A stretch of 64,000 bases of DNA from Frigidibacter sp. ROC022 (GCF_024723735.1 NZ_JANQDU010000003.1:434001-498000), one strand, 5' to 3'; shown: positions 47,591 through 55,826, counted from the first letter of the stretch. Translations and numbers: made by a program. The notes: a model not told the origin generated them from the sequence alone.

Positions 47591-48484
47591 ATGGCGTTGT
47601 GGATTCCCATTTCCCTGGCGGCGGCGCTGGTGCAGACCCTGCGCTTCCTGCTGCAACGGCGGCTCAAGGCTCTGGGGCTTTCGACCGGCGGCGCCACCTT
47701 TTCCCGCTTTGTCTTCGCCGCGCCGCTGGCCTGGGCGCTGGTCCTGCTGATGATCGCTCAGGGCCGCGACTGGCCGGTGCCGGGGCCGGCCTTCTGGACC
47801 TGGGCGGTGATCGGCGGATTGGGCCAGATCCTCGGCACCTATTGCACCGTGTCGCTGTTCTCGATGCGCAATTTCGCGGTCGGCATCGCCTTCACCAAGA
47901 CCGAGACGGTGCAGGTGGCGCTGTTCTCGGCCCTGTTCCTGGGCGAGGCGGTCTCGGCCGGCGGTTTCCTGGCGATCCTGATCGGTGTCGTCGGGGTGGT
48001 GCTGCTGTCCTGGCCGAGAGGGGCGAAGGTCCGCGGCGTGATCTGGAACCGGACCCTGGCCCTGGGGCTGGTCGCGGGGGCCAGTTTCGCGCTGGCGGCG
48101 ATCGGCTATCGCGGTGCGGCGCTGACCCTCGGGGCGGATGACTATTTCTTCCGGGCCGCCTTCACCCTGGCCTGCGTCACCACGACCCAGACCGCGATCA
48201 TGCTGGTGGTCCTGCGCCTGGCCGAGCCCGGGACCCTGGGCAAGGTTGCCCGCTCCTGGCGGGCGACAGCGCTGGTCGGCCTGACCGGGATGCTGGGCAG
48301 CCTGGGCTGGTTCACCGCCTTCACGCTGCAGAATGCCGCCTATGTCCGGGCCTTCGGCCAGGTGGAACTGGTCTTCGGCCTGGCGGCGGGTGTGCTGTTC
48401 CTGGGCGAGAAGGTGACCCGGCGCGAGCTGGCGGGCATGGCCTTTCTGGGGATCTCGCTGCTGGCGATCGTGCTGGCCAGCTAG
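47591..48484 (+). CDS. EamA/DMT family transporter
   Basis: 297-aa drug/metabolite transporter with ten predicted membrane helices in two EamA halves (first half to about 145, second from TLALGLVAGASFALAAIGY). Motifs such as FTKTETVQVALFSALFLGE and FGQVELVFGLAAGVLFLGEK, with a conserved glutamate, are typical. It probably exports an amino acid or metabolite. It begins 23 nt after the desaturase gene and could be co-transcribed. A repeat-associated hairpin follows its stop. Confidence 0.87.
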   Translation: MALWIPISLAAALVQTLRFLLQRRLKALGLSTGGATFSRFVFAAPLAWALVLLMIAQGRDWPVPGPAFWTWAVIGGLGQILGTYCTVSLFSMRNFAVGIAFTKTETVQVALFSALFLGEAVSAGGFLAILIGVVGVVLLSWPRGAKVRGVIWNRTLALGLVAGASFALAAIGYRGAALTLGADDYFFRAAFTLACVTTTQTAIMLVVLRLAEPGTLGKVARSWRATALVGLTGMLGSLGWFTAFTLQNAAYVRAFGQVELVFGLAAGVLFLGEKVTRRELAGMAFLGISLLAIVLAS

Positions 48485-48493
48485 CGATTTCGC

Positions 48494-48576
48494 CCCGGGC
48501 TGCGCCCGGGCCGACCGCCGGGCGGGGCGCTGCCCCTCCCGGACCCTCCCCGGAGTATTTTCGAGGCAAAGAGATG
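48494..48576 (+). repeat. intergenic repeat, copy C, with terminal hairpin
   Basis: Begins with the stem CCCGGGC (48494-48500) / GCCCGGG (48504-48510), then GGGGCGCTGCCCC (48524-48536), then CCCCGGAGTATTT (48548-48560) and AGAGATG. The second and third modules match copy B inverted; the core also matches copy A. Sits between converging EamA and NUDIX genes and may end transcription of both. Confidence 0.62.
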
Positions 48577-48580
48577 CGGG

Positions 48581-49294
48581 TCAGAGCGCCCGGCCGCCGA
48601 GACGCAGGAACAGGCTTTCCTCGTCGTCGTTGCGGAAGAAGGGCACCGTCTTGGGCGGGGCCAAGGAGGGCAGGGCGGCCGCGACCTCGGCCAGCACCAC
48701 CTCGGTGATGAAGGGCAGGTTGAAGCGGCGGGCCTCGGATAACGGCACCCATTGCAGGGCCGAGAGCTCGTCGGACGCGCGCGAGAAATCATCCGGGTCG
48801 CCGGCCAGCTGCGCCGCGTCGGTCAGGAAGAACCGGGCGTCGAAGCGGCGCGACCGGCCCGGCGGGGTGATGGCGCGGAAGACGAAGCGCAGGCTTTCGG
48901 CCGAGGGGCGCAGGCCGAGGCGGGCGAAGTCGCGCCAGTCGGGGGGCGGATCGGGCCAGTGGCCGGGCCGGCCGAGCGCCAGGCCGGCCTCTTCCCACAA
49001 TTCGCGGATCGCCGCCGCGGCCAGGGCGTCGGCCAGCCCTGCGGGCGCCCTGTCGGTCAGGGCGGCGGCGCAGGTCGCGGGCAGCGGGGCGCTCAGGGGC
49101 ACCTCGGCATCGCCCGGATCGACGGCGCCGCCGGGAAAGACGAACTTGTCGGGCATGAAGGCCGCCGCCTTGCCGCGCTGGCCCATCAGGACGCTGGGCG
49201 CCGGGCCCGCCGGGTCGCGGATCGCGATGATCGTCGCGGCATTGCGGACCGGCACCGGATCGGCGGCGGGCGAAGTCTCGGAACGGACGGGCAA
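48581..49294 (-). CDS. NUDIX hydrolase with split Nudix box (NUDT19-like)
   Basis: 237 aa. The start is TTG 49294, supported by GGAGG 6 nt upstream. The Nudix box is divided: FPGGAVDPGD is separated from RELWEEAGL by about 35 residues instead of the usual short spacing. Such an insertion is known in the NUDT7/NUDT19-type CoA or acyl-CoA diphosphatases, so hydrolysis of a CoA derivative is a reasonable guess. The catalytic RELxEExGL glutamates are present. Confidence 0.87.
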   Translation of the reverse strand: MPVRSETSPAADPVPVRNAATIIAIRDPAGPAPSVLMGQRGKAAAFMPDKFVFPGGAVDPGDAEVPLSAPLPATCAAALTDRAPAGLADALAAAAIRELWEEAGLALGRPGHWPDPPPDWRDFARLGLRPSAESLRFVFRAITPPGRSRRFDARFFLTDAAQLAGDPDDFSRASDELSALQWVPLSEARRFNLPFITEVVLAEVAAALPSLAPPKTVPFFRNDDEESLFLRLGGRAL

Positions 49295-49309
49295 GCGGAT
49301 CCTCCGGCG

Positions 49310-49693
49310 TCAGGCCGGGGAACCGCCGAATCCATGCATGCGCTTGGCCCATTGCACGGCGACGATCAGCCCCTTCAACCTTGGCAGAAGGTAAAGCGAA
49401 AGTCCGACGCAGCCAATGAGGAACAGCGAGGCCAGCACCAGCGGATCGGGCCGGAACTTGATGAAGGCGATCAGCAGCGCCGGCGACATGATATGGCCGA
49501 CGATCAGGATCGTCAGATAGGCCGGGCCGTCATCGGCGCGGTGATGGTGCAGATCCTCGCCGCAGGCCGGGCAGGAACTCCGCACCGACAGATACCCCTT
49601 GAGCATCGGTCCGGCCCCGCATTTCGGGCAGCGGCGGGCCCAGCCGCGCAGCAGCGCCGGGCGAAGGGGACGATTTGTGGAGTCAGATTGCAT
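49310..49693 (-). CDS. DUF983 family zinc-ribbon membrane protein
   Basis: 127 aa. An N-terminal zinc ribbon (RCPKCGAGPM, SSCPACGEDL) is followed by HHHRADDGPAYLTI and two membrane helices, the standard DUF983 pattern. Function unknown; in Rhodobacterales these genes are often near NUDIX or rnr genes. It ends 16 nt before the NUDIX start on the same strand, so the two are probably one operon. Confidence 0.87.
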   Translation of the reverse strand: MQSDSTNRPLRPALLRGWARRCPKCGAGPMLKGYLSVRSSCPACGEDLHHHRADDGPAYLTILIVGHIMSPALLIAFIKFRPDPLVLASLFLIGCVGLSLYLLPRLKGLIVAVQWAKRMHGFGGSPA

Positions 49694-49905
49694 CGGAAAG
49701 GGTCCAGCTAAAGGTCAAAGGCAAAGATGGGGCCGGGGCCCCGGGATGTCACCGTGCCAGAATGTCGCAAAATCATGAAGCCCTGACGAAACCGTGATGA
49801 TCGGGAAATGACTTCCGGCGACGGAATCCGGGATCCGGCGCGTTTTCACCTCAGATCGCGCAGAGAACTGCGGATTTTGGGTAAACGAAACTGGAGAGCA
49901 ATGAC

Positions 49906-50463
49906 ATGACGAAAACGAAACTCGTATCCGCACTGGCGGTCTTTGCCGTTCTGGGAACCGCCTTGGCCTCGACGGCACAGGAAGCCGGTCCGAAGGGCCC
50001 GGGCATGGGCGGCCGCGACGGTGGCCCGATGGCCGGCATGGTCTGGGAGCAGCTCGACGCGAATGCCGATGGTGTGGTGACCTCCGATGAGCTCGCCGCG
50101 GCCGCCAAGGCCCGCTTCGATGCGGCCGACACCGATGGTGACGGGTTCATCTCGCAGGACGAGATGGTCGCCGCCGCCGAGGCCCGTGAAGCCGAGCGCC
50201 GCGCCGCGCGTCGCGCCGAGATGGCGCAGCGGATGTTCGATCGCCAGGACGACAATGCCGATGGCAAGCTCTCCGCGGACGAGATGCGGGTGGCGCGGGC
50301 CGGTGAAGGCTTCCTGAAGCGCTTTGATGCCGATGGCGACGGTTCGGTCAGCAAGGCCGAATACGATGACGGCCTCGCCAAGATGGCCGGCAAGATGGGC
50401 AAGCGCGGCAGCAAGGGCGGACATGGCGGCAAGGGCGGACATGGTGAGCGCCGCGGCGGCTGA
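49906..50463 (+). CDS. periplasmic EF-hand calcium-binding protein
   Basis: 185 aa with a signal peptide (MTKTKLVSALAVFAVLGTALA) and four EF-hand-like loops: DANADGVVTSDE, DTDGDGFISQDE, DDNADGKLSADE and DADGDGSVSKAE, each with Asp/Asn at positions 1, 3 and 5 and Glu at 12. The C-terminus is a Gly/Lys/His-rich tail. It probably binds Ca2+ in the periplasm. It stands upstream of an ECF sigma operon with a strong hairpin between them, suggesting a shared regulon or sensing role. Confidence 0.88.
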   Translation: MTKTKLVSALAVFAVLGTALASTAQEAGPKGPGMGGRDGGPMAGMVWEQLDANADGVVTSDELAAAAKARFDAADTDGDGFISQDEMVAAAEAREAERRAARRAEMAQRMFDRQDDNADGKLSADEMRVARAGEGFLKRFDADGDGSVSKAEYDDGLAKMAGKMGKRGSKGGHGGKGGHGERRGG

Positions 50464-50537
50464 CGCCGGGCTCTGGCCGGCGACGGAGTTACTGTCCCGC
50501 AAGGACGGTCGCCGTCGGCCAGGGTTCGCAACCGAAA

Positions 50538-50565
50538 CGGGGCGGGGCATTTGCGCCCCGCCCCG
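50538..50565 (+). promoter_or_regulatory. strong 11-bp hairpin between EF-hand and sigma genes
   Basis: CGGGGCGGGGC (50538-50548) and GCCCCGCCCCG (50555-50565), perfect, 6-nt loop, no T-run after it. It ends 22 nt before the sigma ATG. It may reduce read-through from the EF-hand gene or limit sigma translation. Confidence 0.6.
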
Positions 50566-50587
50566 CAACCGGGTAGCAGCCTCGGAT

Positions 50588-51190
50588 ATGAGCGTACCGG
50601 ATTCTGCCGAGATTGCCGCCGAGGCGGAAGCCAGCGACGAAGTGTTGCTGGTGGCCTTCGGCAATGGCGATGTCTCGGCGGCCCGATTGCTGACGGCCCG
50701 ACTGGCGCCGAAGGTGCTGCGCTATGCGACGCGGCTCCTGGGCGGTGACCGGGCCGAGGCCGAGGATGTGACCCAGGAAGCGATGCTGCGGCTGTGGAAA
50801 CTGGCGCCGGACTGGCGCCAGGGCGAGGCCAAGGTGACAAGCTGGCTTTATCGCGTGACGGCCAATCTCTGCACCGACCGGCTTCGCAAGCGGCGCTGGC
50901 AGGGGCCGGGGCTGGACCAGATCGCCGAGCCCGAGGACGATGCCGTTTCGGCGGCGGAAATGATGGATGACCGGGCCCGTGTCGAGGCGCTGGACCAGGC
51001 CCTCGCCGCCTTGCCCGAACGGCAGAGGCAGGCCGTGGTCTTGCGCCACATCGAGGGATTTGCCAATCCCGAGATCGCGGCGATCATGGACATCGGTGTC
51101 GAGGCGGTCGAAAGTCTGACGGCGCGGGGAAAACGTGCGCTGGCCCGGGCTCTGGCCGGACGGCGCGAGGAGTTGGGTTATGGCTACTGA
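50588..51190 (+). CDS. ECF-type RNA polymerase sigma factor
   Basis: 200 aa containing only sigma regions 2 and 4. Region 2 is DRAEAEDVTQEAMLRLWKLAPDW with SWLYRVTANLCTDRLRKRRW; region 4 is ALPERQRQAVVLRHIEGFANPEIAAIMDIG, then the helix-turn-helix VEAVESLTARGKRAL. ATG 50588 is the first start consistent with the family; the frame upstream overlaps the EF-hand gene. The next gene overlaps by 11 nt and encodes a small membrane protein, the usual place of an anti-sigma factor. Confidence 0.9.
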   Translation: MSVPDSAEIAAEAEASDEVLLVAFGNGDVSAARLLTARLAPKVLRYATRLLGGDRAEAEDVTQEAMLRLWKLAPDWRQGEAKVTSWLYRVTANLCTDRLRKRRWQGPGLDQIAEPEDDAVSAAEMMDDRARVEALDQALAALPERQRQAVVLRHIEGFANPEIAAIMDIGVEAVESLTARGKRALARALAGRREELGYGY

Positions 51191-51563
51191 ACAACGGAAT
51201 GGTGTGACCGACGACCAGCTTGACGCGTTCTTCCGTGTCGGGCGGGAGGATGGTGCCGCATTGCCCGAAGGGCTGTTCGCCCGGATCATGGCGGATGCCG
51301 AGGCCGAGGCAACCCGGCCCGGATCGGTGGCGCTGGCCTCTGCCGCTCCGGCAGCAGAGACGGCGCCACGCGTCGGTCTTCTGGCCGGTCTGCTCGCGGC
51401 GATCGGCGGCTGGCCCGCGATGGCCGGGATGGCGAGCGCCGCGATGGCCGGGCTCTGGCTCGGCTTTGCCAGCCCGAGCACGCTGGACGGGGTGATCGGC
51501 TTCGGTTCGGAATACACGGTTGGTGATTTCATGCCTTCGCTTGATCTGGCCGAGGACGGCTGA
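51180..51563 (+). CDS. putative membrane anti-sigma factor
   Basis: 127 aa, ATG 51180 with GGAG upstream, overlapping the sigma gene by 11 nt. An N-terminal cytoplasmic part (TDDQLDAFFRVGREDGAALPE, LFARIMADAEAEA) is followed by one hydrophobic segment (near GWPAMAGMASAAMAGLWLGF) and a short periplasmic tail. The layout fits small anti-sigma proteins of the CnrY kind. No zinc (ZAS) HxxxCxxC motif is present. The role is inferred from position. Confidence 0.6.
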   Translation: MATEQRNGVTDDQLDAFFRVGREDGAALPEGLFARIMADAEAEATRPGSVALASAAPAAETAPRVGLLAGLLAAIGGWPAMAGMASAAMAGLWLGFASPSTLDGVIGFGSEYTVGDFMPSLDLAEDG

Positions 51564-51565
51564 AG

Positions 51566-52090
51566 ATGACCCAGACGCAACAAGATACAGCGGCCCGGAC
51601 CCCGCCGGCCGGTCGCGGCCTCCGGATCGCGCTGGCGGTGTCGCTGGCGCTGAACCTGCTGGTGGTCGGGCTGGTTGCCGGTGCCTGGCTGGGCCGCGAC
51701 CGCGACCGGCGCCCCGATACCGCGATGGCGGACATCGGCCTTGGTCCCTTCATCCAGGCCCTGCCCGGCGATGAGCGGCGGGCCTTCGGCAAGGCGCTGA
51801 TCGAGCGCGCGGGCAATCTGCGGCAGAACCGCGAGGAGCTGCGCCAGCAGTTCGACGTGTTGCTGGACGCGCTGCGTGCCGAACCCTTCGAGATCGACGC
51901 GGTTCGGAAGGCGATCGACGCCCAGAAGGCGCGGCTGGACGAGCGGCTGAAGATCGGTGAAGAGCTGTTGTACGAGCGGCTCGAGACGATGAGCCCCGAA
52001 GAGCGCGCCGGATTCGCCGATGCCCTGGCGCGCGGCCTGAAACGCAAGCCGCGGTTCCGCCCGGACCCGCCACCGCAGCCCAAGGGCTGA
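51566..52090 (+). CDS. periplasmic metal sensor, CnrX/ZraP-like
   Basis: 174 aa, starting 2 nt after the previous stop. One N-terminal membrane anchor (LRIALAVSLALNLLVVGLVAG) precedes a long helical periplasmic domain rich in Glu/Arg (GDERRAFGKALIE, REELRQQFDVLLDAL, LDERLKIGEELLYERLETMSPEER). This matches the heavy-metal-resistance/sensor family (PF13801-type). A Pro-rich tail ends it. With the sigma and putative anti-sigma it makes a CnrH-CnrY-CnrX-like set. Metal ligands such as His/Cys are few, so the signal may not be a transition metal. Confidence 0.75.
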   Translation: MTQTQQDTAARTPPAGRGLRIALAVSLALNLLVVGLVAGAWLGRDRDRRPDTAMADIGLGPFIQALPGDERRAFGKALIERAGNLRQNREELRQQFDVLLDALRAEPFEIDAVRKAIDAQKARLDERLKIGEELLYERLETMSPEERAGFADALARGLKRKPRFRPDPPPQPKG

Positions 52091-52098
52091 GCCGGCGC

Positions 52099-53460
52099 TC
52101 AGGCCGCCGGCCGACCCACGGTCACCGTGTTCCGACCACCCGCCTTGGCGACGTAGAGTGCCCGGTCGGCCCGGTCATAGGCGGCCCCGACGGTTTCTTC
52201 CGTGCCGCTGCACAGGCAGAGCCCGACCGACAGTGTCACATAGACCCGGACCCCGGATTGCAGCGTCACCGGCCTGGCCTCGATGATCCGGCGCAGCCGC
52301 TCTGCGGCCTTCCTCGCGGGGGCGAGGGCGCAATCGGGCAGGGCAACGAGGAATTCCTCTCCGCCGATCCGGCCCAGCAGGTCGCCGTCGCGCATGTTTC
52401 GGGTCAACCGCCGCGCCACTTCGCACAGCACGATATCGCCACCGGCATGGCCATGCGTGTCGTTGATCCGCTTGAACCGGTCGATGTCCAGGATCATCAG
52501 CCCGTAGGGACGATTCCGCAGCTTTGCATCGCGGGCCATCGCGGCCAGCCGGGCAAAGGTGGCGCGTCGGTTCAGCAGGCCGGTGAGCCCGTCGGTGGCG
52601 GCCAGCCGCAGGCCCTCGGCCAGGGTGCGCCGCCGCCGTTCTCCGGCGCGCTTCTGCCGCAGCCGGGCGCGCAGCCGCAGCACCAGCTCATCGGCGTCGA
52701 AACCGCCCGAGAGCACGTCCCCCGCGCCGAGGTCCAGCGCCATGATGTCGAATTCCGGTTCCTGCCCGCCGCCGACCACCAGCACCGGGGAAGACCGGGT
52801 GTCCTGCCGGACCCGGAGCTCGGCAATCAGCCGCAGATCGGTCAACCGGGCCTGTTCCGCCCCGATCACGAAGATGTCCGGCTTCGGCTCCTGCCGCAGC
52901 CGGTCGAACAGGGTCTCTGGCCGGTAGATGGCGATCCGGTCGCGAATACGGCCGTCCAGCGCGGCTTTCCAGCGCAGCGCGGCGGTGCGATCCGTGTTGA
53001 CGATCCCGATCAGCCCCGGCGGCTGCGGGCGCAGGGCGACATGCGCCTCGATCGCCAGGGATTCGACATCCACCGGCAGCTCGCGCGGCAGGTCGCGCAG
53101 CAGCGAACGGACGCGCGCCAGCAGGGCGGCGTCATCCAGCGGCCGGGCCAGGTAATCCGCCGCCCCGGCCGCCAGAAACTTCAGCCGCGCTTTCTGGCTG
53201 GGTCTGGAGCCGACGACGATGATCGGCAGATCGGCGCGGGCCGGATCGCCTGCAAGGCTGCGGCAGAACCGCCTGGCCCCGCCGGGTCCGTCGATCCGGT
53301 CCGAAAGGATCAGCAGTCGCGTCTTGCCCTCGGCCAGCGCGATCCGCGCCGCGGCCGGACCCGGGGCCAGCGCAACCTCGTAGCAGGCCGCGGTCAGCTT
53401 GGTCTTCAGGTTGATCCTGTCGGTCGCATCGTTGTCGACGATGAGCAATCGATCCGGCAT
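52099..53460 (-). CDS. pleD: PleD-type response regulator/diguanylate cyclase
   Basis: 453 aa with REC-REC-GGDEF architecture. REC1 has D54 as likely phospho-acceptor (LLILSDRIDG); REC2 (from about 150) lacks a clear aspartate and is probably a dimerisation adaptor. The cyclase has an active GGEEF at 366-370, LDIDRFKRINDTHGHAGGD and an inhibitory RxxD site (R357-D360), so it should make c-di-GMP with product inhibition. ATG 53460 follows GGAG; a start 21 nt upstream is less likely. A CtrA-like box lies in the divergent promoter region. Confidence 0.92.
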   Translation of the reverse strand: MPDRLLIVDNDATDRINLKTKLTAACYEVALAPGPAAARIALAEGKTRLLILSDRIDGPGGARRFCRSLAGDPARADLPIIVVGSRPSQKARLKFLAAGAADYLARPLDDAALLARVRSLLRDLPRELPVDVESLAIEAHVALRPQPPGLIGIVNTDRTAALRWKAALDGRIRDRIAIYRPETLFDRLRQEPKPDIFVIGAEQARLTDLRLIAELRVRQDTRSSPVLVVGGGQEPEFDIMALDLGAGDVLSGGFDADELVLRLRARLRQKRAGERRRRTLAEGLRLAATDGLTGLLNRRATFARLAAMARDAKLRNRPYGLMILDIDRFKRINDTHGHAGGDIVLCEVARRLTRNMRDGDLLGRIGGEEFLVALPDCALAPARKAAERLRRIIEARPVTLQSGVRVYVTLSVGLCLCSGTEETVGAAYDRADRALYVAKAGGRNTVTVGRPAA

Positions 53461-53510
53461 AAGGCTCCAGGGGGTAAGCATGTGAATGTGTGACTATTCC
53501 CCGCGAGAGG

Positions 53511-53525
53511 TTAACAAAGCGTTTA
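53511..53525. promoter_or_regulatory. near-consensus CtrA box between pleD and DUF3572
   Basis: TTAA (53511-53514), seven bases, TTTA (53522-53525): one mismatch to the CtrA consensus TTAA-N7-TTAA. It lies 51 nt upstream of the pleD ATG and 22 nt upstream of the DUF3572 ATG. TTAA is rare at this GC content. Binding is inferred. Confidence 0.4.
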
Positions 53526-53547
53526 GCTTGGTTAGGGAGTTCTGAAG

Positions 53548-53823
53548 ATGCGGCGGGAAGATGCCGAAGTGGTCGCGCTTCAGGTCCTGGCATGGCTGGC
53601 CGGAAACGACGAATTGTGGCCGGTGTTCCTGGGCTCGACCGGTGCGACGGGCGATCTGCGGACGGCGGCGCAGGATCCCACGTTCCTGGCGGCCCTGCTG
53701 GACTTTCTGACCCAGGACGACGCCTGGGTCATGGCGTTCTGCGATGCCGAAGGGCTGAGTTACGAGACCCCGATGGCCGCACGTCAGGCGCTGCCGGGCG
53801 GCGGCATGGTTCACTGGACCTGA
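53548..53823 (+). CDS. DUF3572 family protein
   Basis: 91-aa helical protein with the family pattern ALQVLAWLAGNDELWPVFLG, TGDLRTAAQDPTFLAALLDFL and ARQALPGGGMVHW. AGGGAG lies 8 nt before ATG 53548. Function is unknown; it is often found beside pleD in alphaproteobacteria and is here divergent from it with a shared CtrA-like box. Confidence 0.87.
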   Translation: MRREDAEVVALQVLAWLAGNDELWPVFLGSTGATGDLRTAAQDPTFLAALLDFLTQDDAWVMAFCDAEGLSYETPMAARQALPGGGMVHWT

Positions 53824-53910
53824 ACCGGGCCGAGGATAAGGCTTCCTTCAACTGTCCTAAGAAGAGGTGAAATTCCGCCTCGCGACTCGCCCGTTCCGGG
53901 CGGGACGGTC

Positions 53911-54360
53911 CTAGAGACCCTGCATCGCGTCGCCGCCGCGTGCTTTGGCCAGCAGCCGTTCCAGCTCGCGATGTTCGTCGGGGGTCAGCCGGGCCGCCAT
54001 CACCCGGTTGTTGGCGATCGCCAGCGGCGTGCCCTCGTCCAGCCGCTGCCGGCCCTTTGCGGTCAGCCCGACCCGGGTGGTGCGCCGATCCGCGGTGCCG
54101 TTCTGCCGCGACACCAGCCCCGCGGCCTCCATCTGCCGCAGCGCGCGCGAGGTTGCGGTCCGGTCGATGCCGACGAATTCGGCGATGTCCGAGGGCTGGG
54201 TCAGCGCCTCGTTTCCGACCGCCAGCAGGATGCACCAGCTGATCCGGGTCAGGCCGAGCTTCTTCAGCCCCTCGTCCAGGCGCCGCTCCTGAATCCGGCT
54301 GGTGACGGAAAGCTGGTAGCCCAGGGATTGATGCAGGCGATAGGGCGGCAGTCTGTTCAT
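53911..54360 (-). CDS. MarR family transcriptional regulator
   Basis: 149 aa winged-helix repressor. SYQLSVTS-type N-terminal helix, then ISWCILLAVGNEALTQPSDIAEFVGIDRTATSRALRQME as the DNA-binding core and NGTADRRTTRVGLTAKG as the wing. ATG 54360 is chosen at the usual distance; the longer frame to 54489 has no homology. It is divergent from the HAD hydrolase gene, the most obvious target besides itself. The ligand is unknown. Confidence 0.87.
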   Translation of the reverse strand: MNRLPPYRLHQSLGYQLSVTSRIQERRLDEGLKKLGLTRISWCILLAVGNEALTQPSDIAEFVGIDRTATSRALRQMEAAGLVSRQNGTADRRTTRVGLTAKGRQRLDEGTPLAIANNRVMAARLTPDEHRELERLLAKARGGDAMQGL

Positions 54361-54482
54361 GCGCCGATCCTGTAAGGCGCGCCGGGGGCTGTCAACTCTG
54401 CTCGACCTGTGCCAAACAGCAAAAAAACATCGAAGATGCGGCGGGTTAGCGGCCGGTTCGATGGGATACCGGGAGGCGGAGG

Positions 54483-55181
54483 ATGACATTGCACGGGCTG
54501 CTGTTCGACAAGGACGGGACCTTGTTCGATTTTGAGGCGACCTGGGGCGCCTGGACCGCCAAGCTTCTGGCCGATCTGTTCCCCGGCCCGGTGGGCGCCG
54601 AGGTTGCCGAGGTGCTGGGCTTCGATCCCGGGACGCTGCGCTTTGCCGCGCACAGCCCGGTGATCGCCGAGACGTCCGAGCAGGTGGCCAGCCTGATCCT
54701 GCCGTTCCTGCCGGGCTGGGAGAAACCGGCCCTGATCCGGCACATGAAGACCGAGGCGGCCGGAACGGCGCTGGTGGCGCCGGTGGACCTGCAACCGCTG
54801 ATCGCCGATTTCAGGGCTCGCGGGCTGGTGCTGGGGCTGGCGACCAACGACGACGAAAGCTCGGCCCGGGCGCATCTCGAGACCGCCGGGATCGCCGGGA
54901 GTTTCGGCTTCGTCGCTGGCTATGACAGCGGCTGGGGCGGCAAACCTGCGCCGGGGCAGGTGCAGGCCTTTCTCGACTGGTCGGGGCTGGCGCCGGGCAG
55001 CGTGGCGATGGTCGGGGACAGCCTGCACGACCTGCACGCCGGGCGCGCCGCCGGTTGTCGCACGGTGGGCGTGCTGACCGGCCCGGCCACCGCCGAGGCG
55101 CTGGCGGGGGAGGCCGACGTGGTGCTGCCCGACATCGGCCATCTGCCGGGCTGGCTCGACAGCATCGCCGCCGAGGGTTGA
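54483..55181 (+). CDS. HAD family hydrolase (phosphoglycolate phosphatase-like)
   Basis: 232 aa. Motif I is LLFDKDGTLFDF (DxDGT), motif II LATNDDES, motif III lysine in GGKPAPGQV, and motif IV GDSLHDLHAGRAAG, so all catalytic parts are present. The helical cap between about 15 and 90 fits the Gph group. It probably removes phosphate from a small metabolite. GGAGG stands close before ATG 54483. Confidence 0.87.
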   Translation: MTLHGLLFDKDGTLFDFEATWGAWTAKLLADLFPGPVGAEVAEVLGFDPGTLRFAAHSPVIAETSEQVASLILPFLPGWEKPALIRHMKTEAAGTALVAPVDLQPLIADFRARGLVLGLATNDDESSARAHLETAGIAGSFGFVAGYDSGWGGKPAPGQVQAFLDWSGLAPGSVAMVGDSLHDLHAGRAAGCRTVGVLTGPATAEALAGEADVVLPDIGHLPGWLDSIAAEG

Positions 55182-55184
55182 GGC

Positions 55185-55805
55185 TCAGGCCGCGGTGCCC
55201 GCCGGGGCGCGGTGCTGCTCGGCCTCGCTGCGCCATTGCGTTTCGGGCAGGCGGGTATAGATGCCTGCGTCGCGCGTCATCATCCGGTAGCCGATGAACT
55301 CGCGCCGCAGGGTGGCGGTGTCGGGATGGACCTCGGCCAGACGGGCGTTCAATTCCTTCTCCGGCAGCACCTCGCCATCGGCGAAATTCCGGGCGATCTG
55401 GGCCAGGACCACCCGCCGCTTGCGCCGCGAGGCGGGCAGTTCTGTCAGTTTGCCATCGCGCAGATAGGTCGCCAGGACCTTTTCTTCCCAGGCGGCTTCG
55501 GCGCTTTCGGGCGCGCTGTCCGCTGCGGCGACGCTGGCGAAGAGGTCGCGGCTGAGCCGGCGCAGCGCTTCTGCATCCAGCGCATAGAGATGCCTTGTCC
55601 CGTCCTGCGTCATGCTCACCAGTCCGGCGGACTTGAGCCGCGCCAGATGGTGCGAGACGGTCGGCTCCTTCAACGCCAGCGCCGCCGCCAGCGCCTCGAC
55701 CGAGGTCGGAGCCTGGGCCAGCAGGCCCAGCAGCCGCAGGCGGCTTTCGTCGGCCAGCACCTTCAGCAGTGCCAGCAACTCGGCAAGTCGGCTGTCATCG
55801 GTCAT
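55185..55805 (-). CDS. ArsR-type regulator with C-terminal DUF2087
   Basis: 206 aa. The N-terminal half is an ArsR helix-turn-helix (ALLKVLADESRLRLLGLLAQ, KEPTVSHHLARLKSAGLV) without the usual metal-binding cysteines. The C-terminal half matches DUF2087 (RRVVLAQIARNFADGEVLPEKE, REFIGYRMMTRDAGIYTRL). AAGGAG precedes ATG 55805; the longer frame to 55961 is unsupported. A perfect palindrome lies 22 nt upstream and may be its own operator. Confidence 0.87.
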   Translation of the reverse strand: MTDDSRLAELLALLKVLADESRLRLLGLLAQAPTSVEALAAALALKEPTVSHHLARLKSAGLVSMTQDGTRHLYALDAEALRRLSRDLFASVAAADSAPESAEAAWEEKVLATYLRDGKLTELPASRRKRRVVLAQIARNFADGEVLPEKELNARLAEVHPDTATLRREFIGYRMMTRDAGIYTRLPETQWRSEAEQHRAPAGTAA

Positions 55806-55826
55806 GAAGAACTCCTTCGGCAGCAA

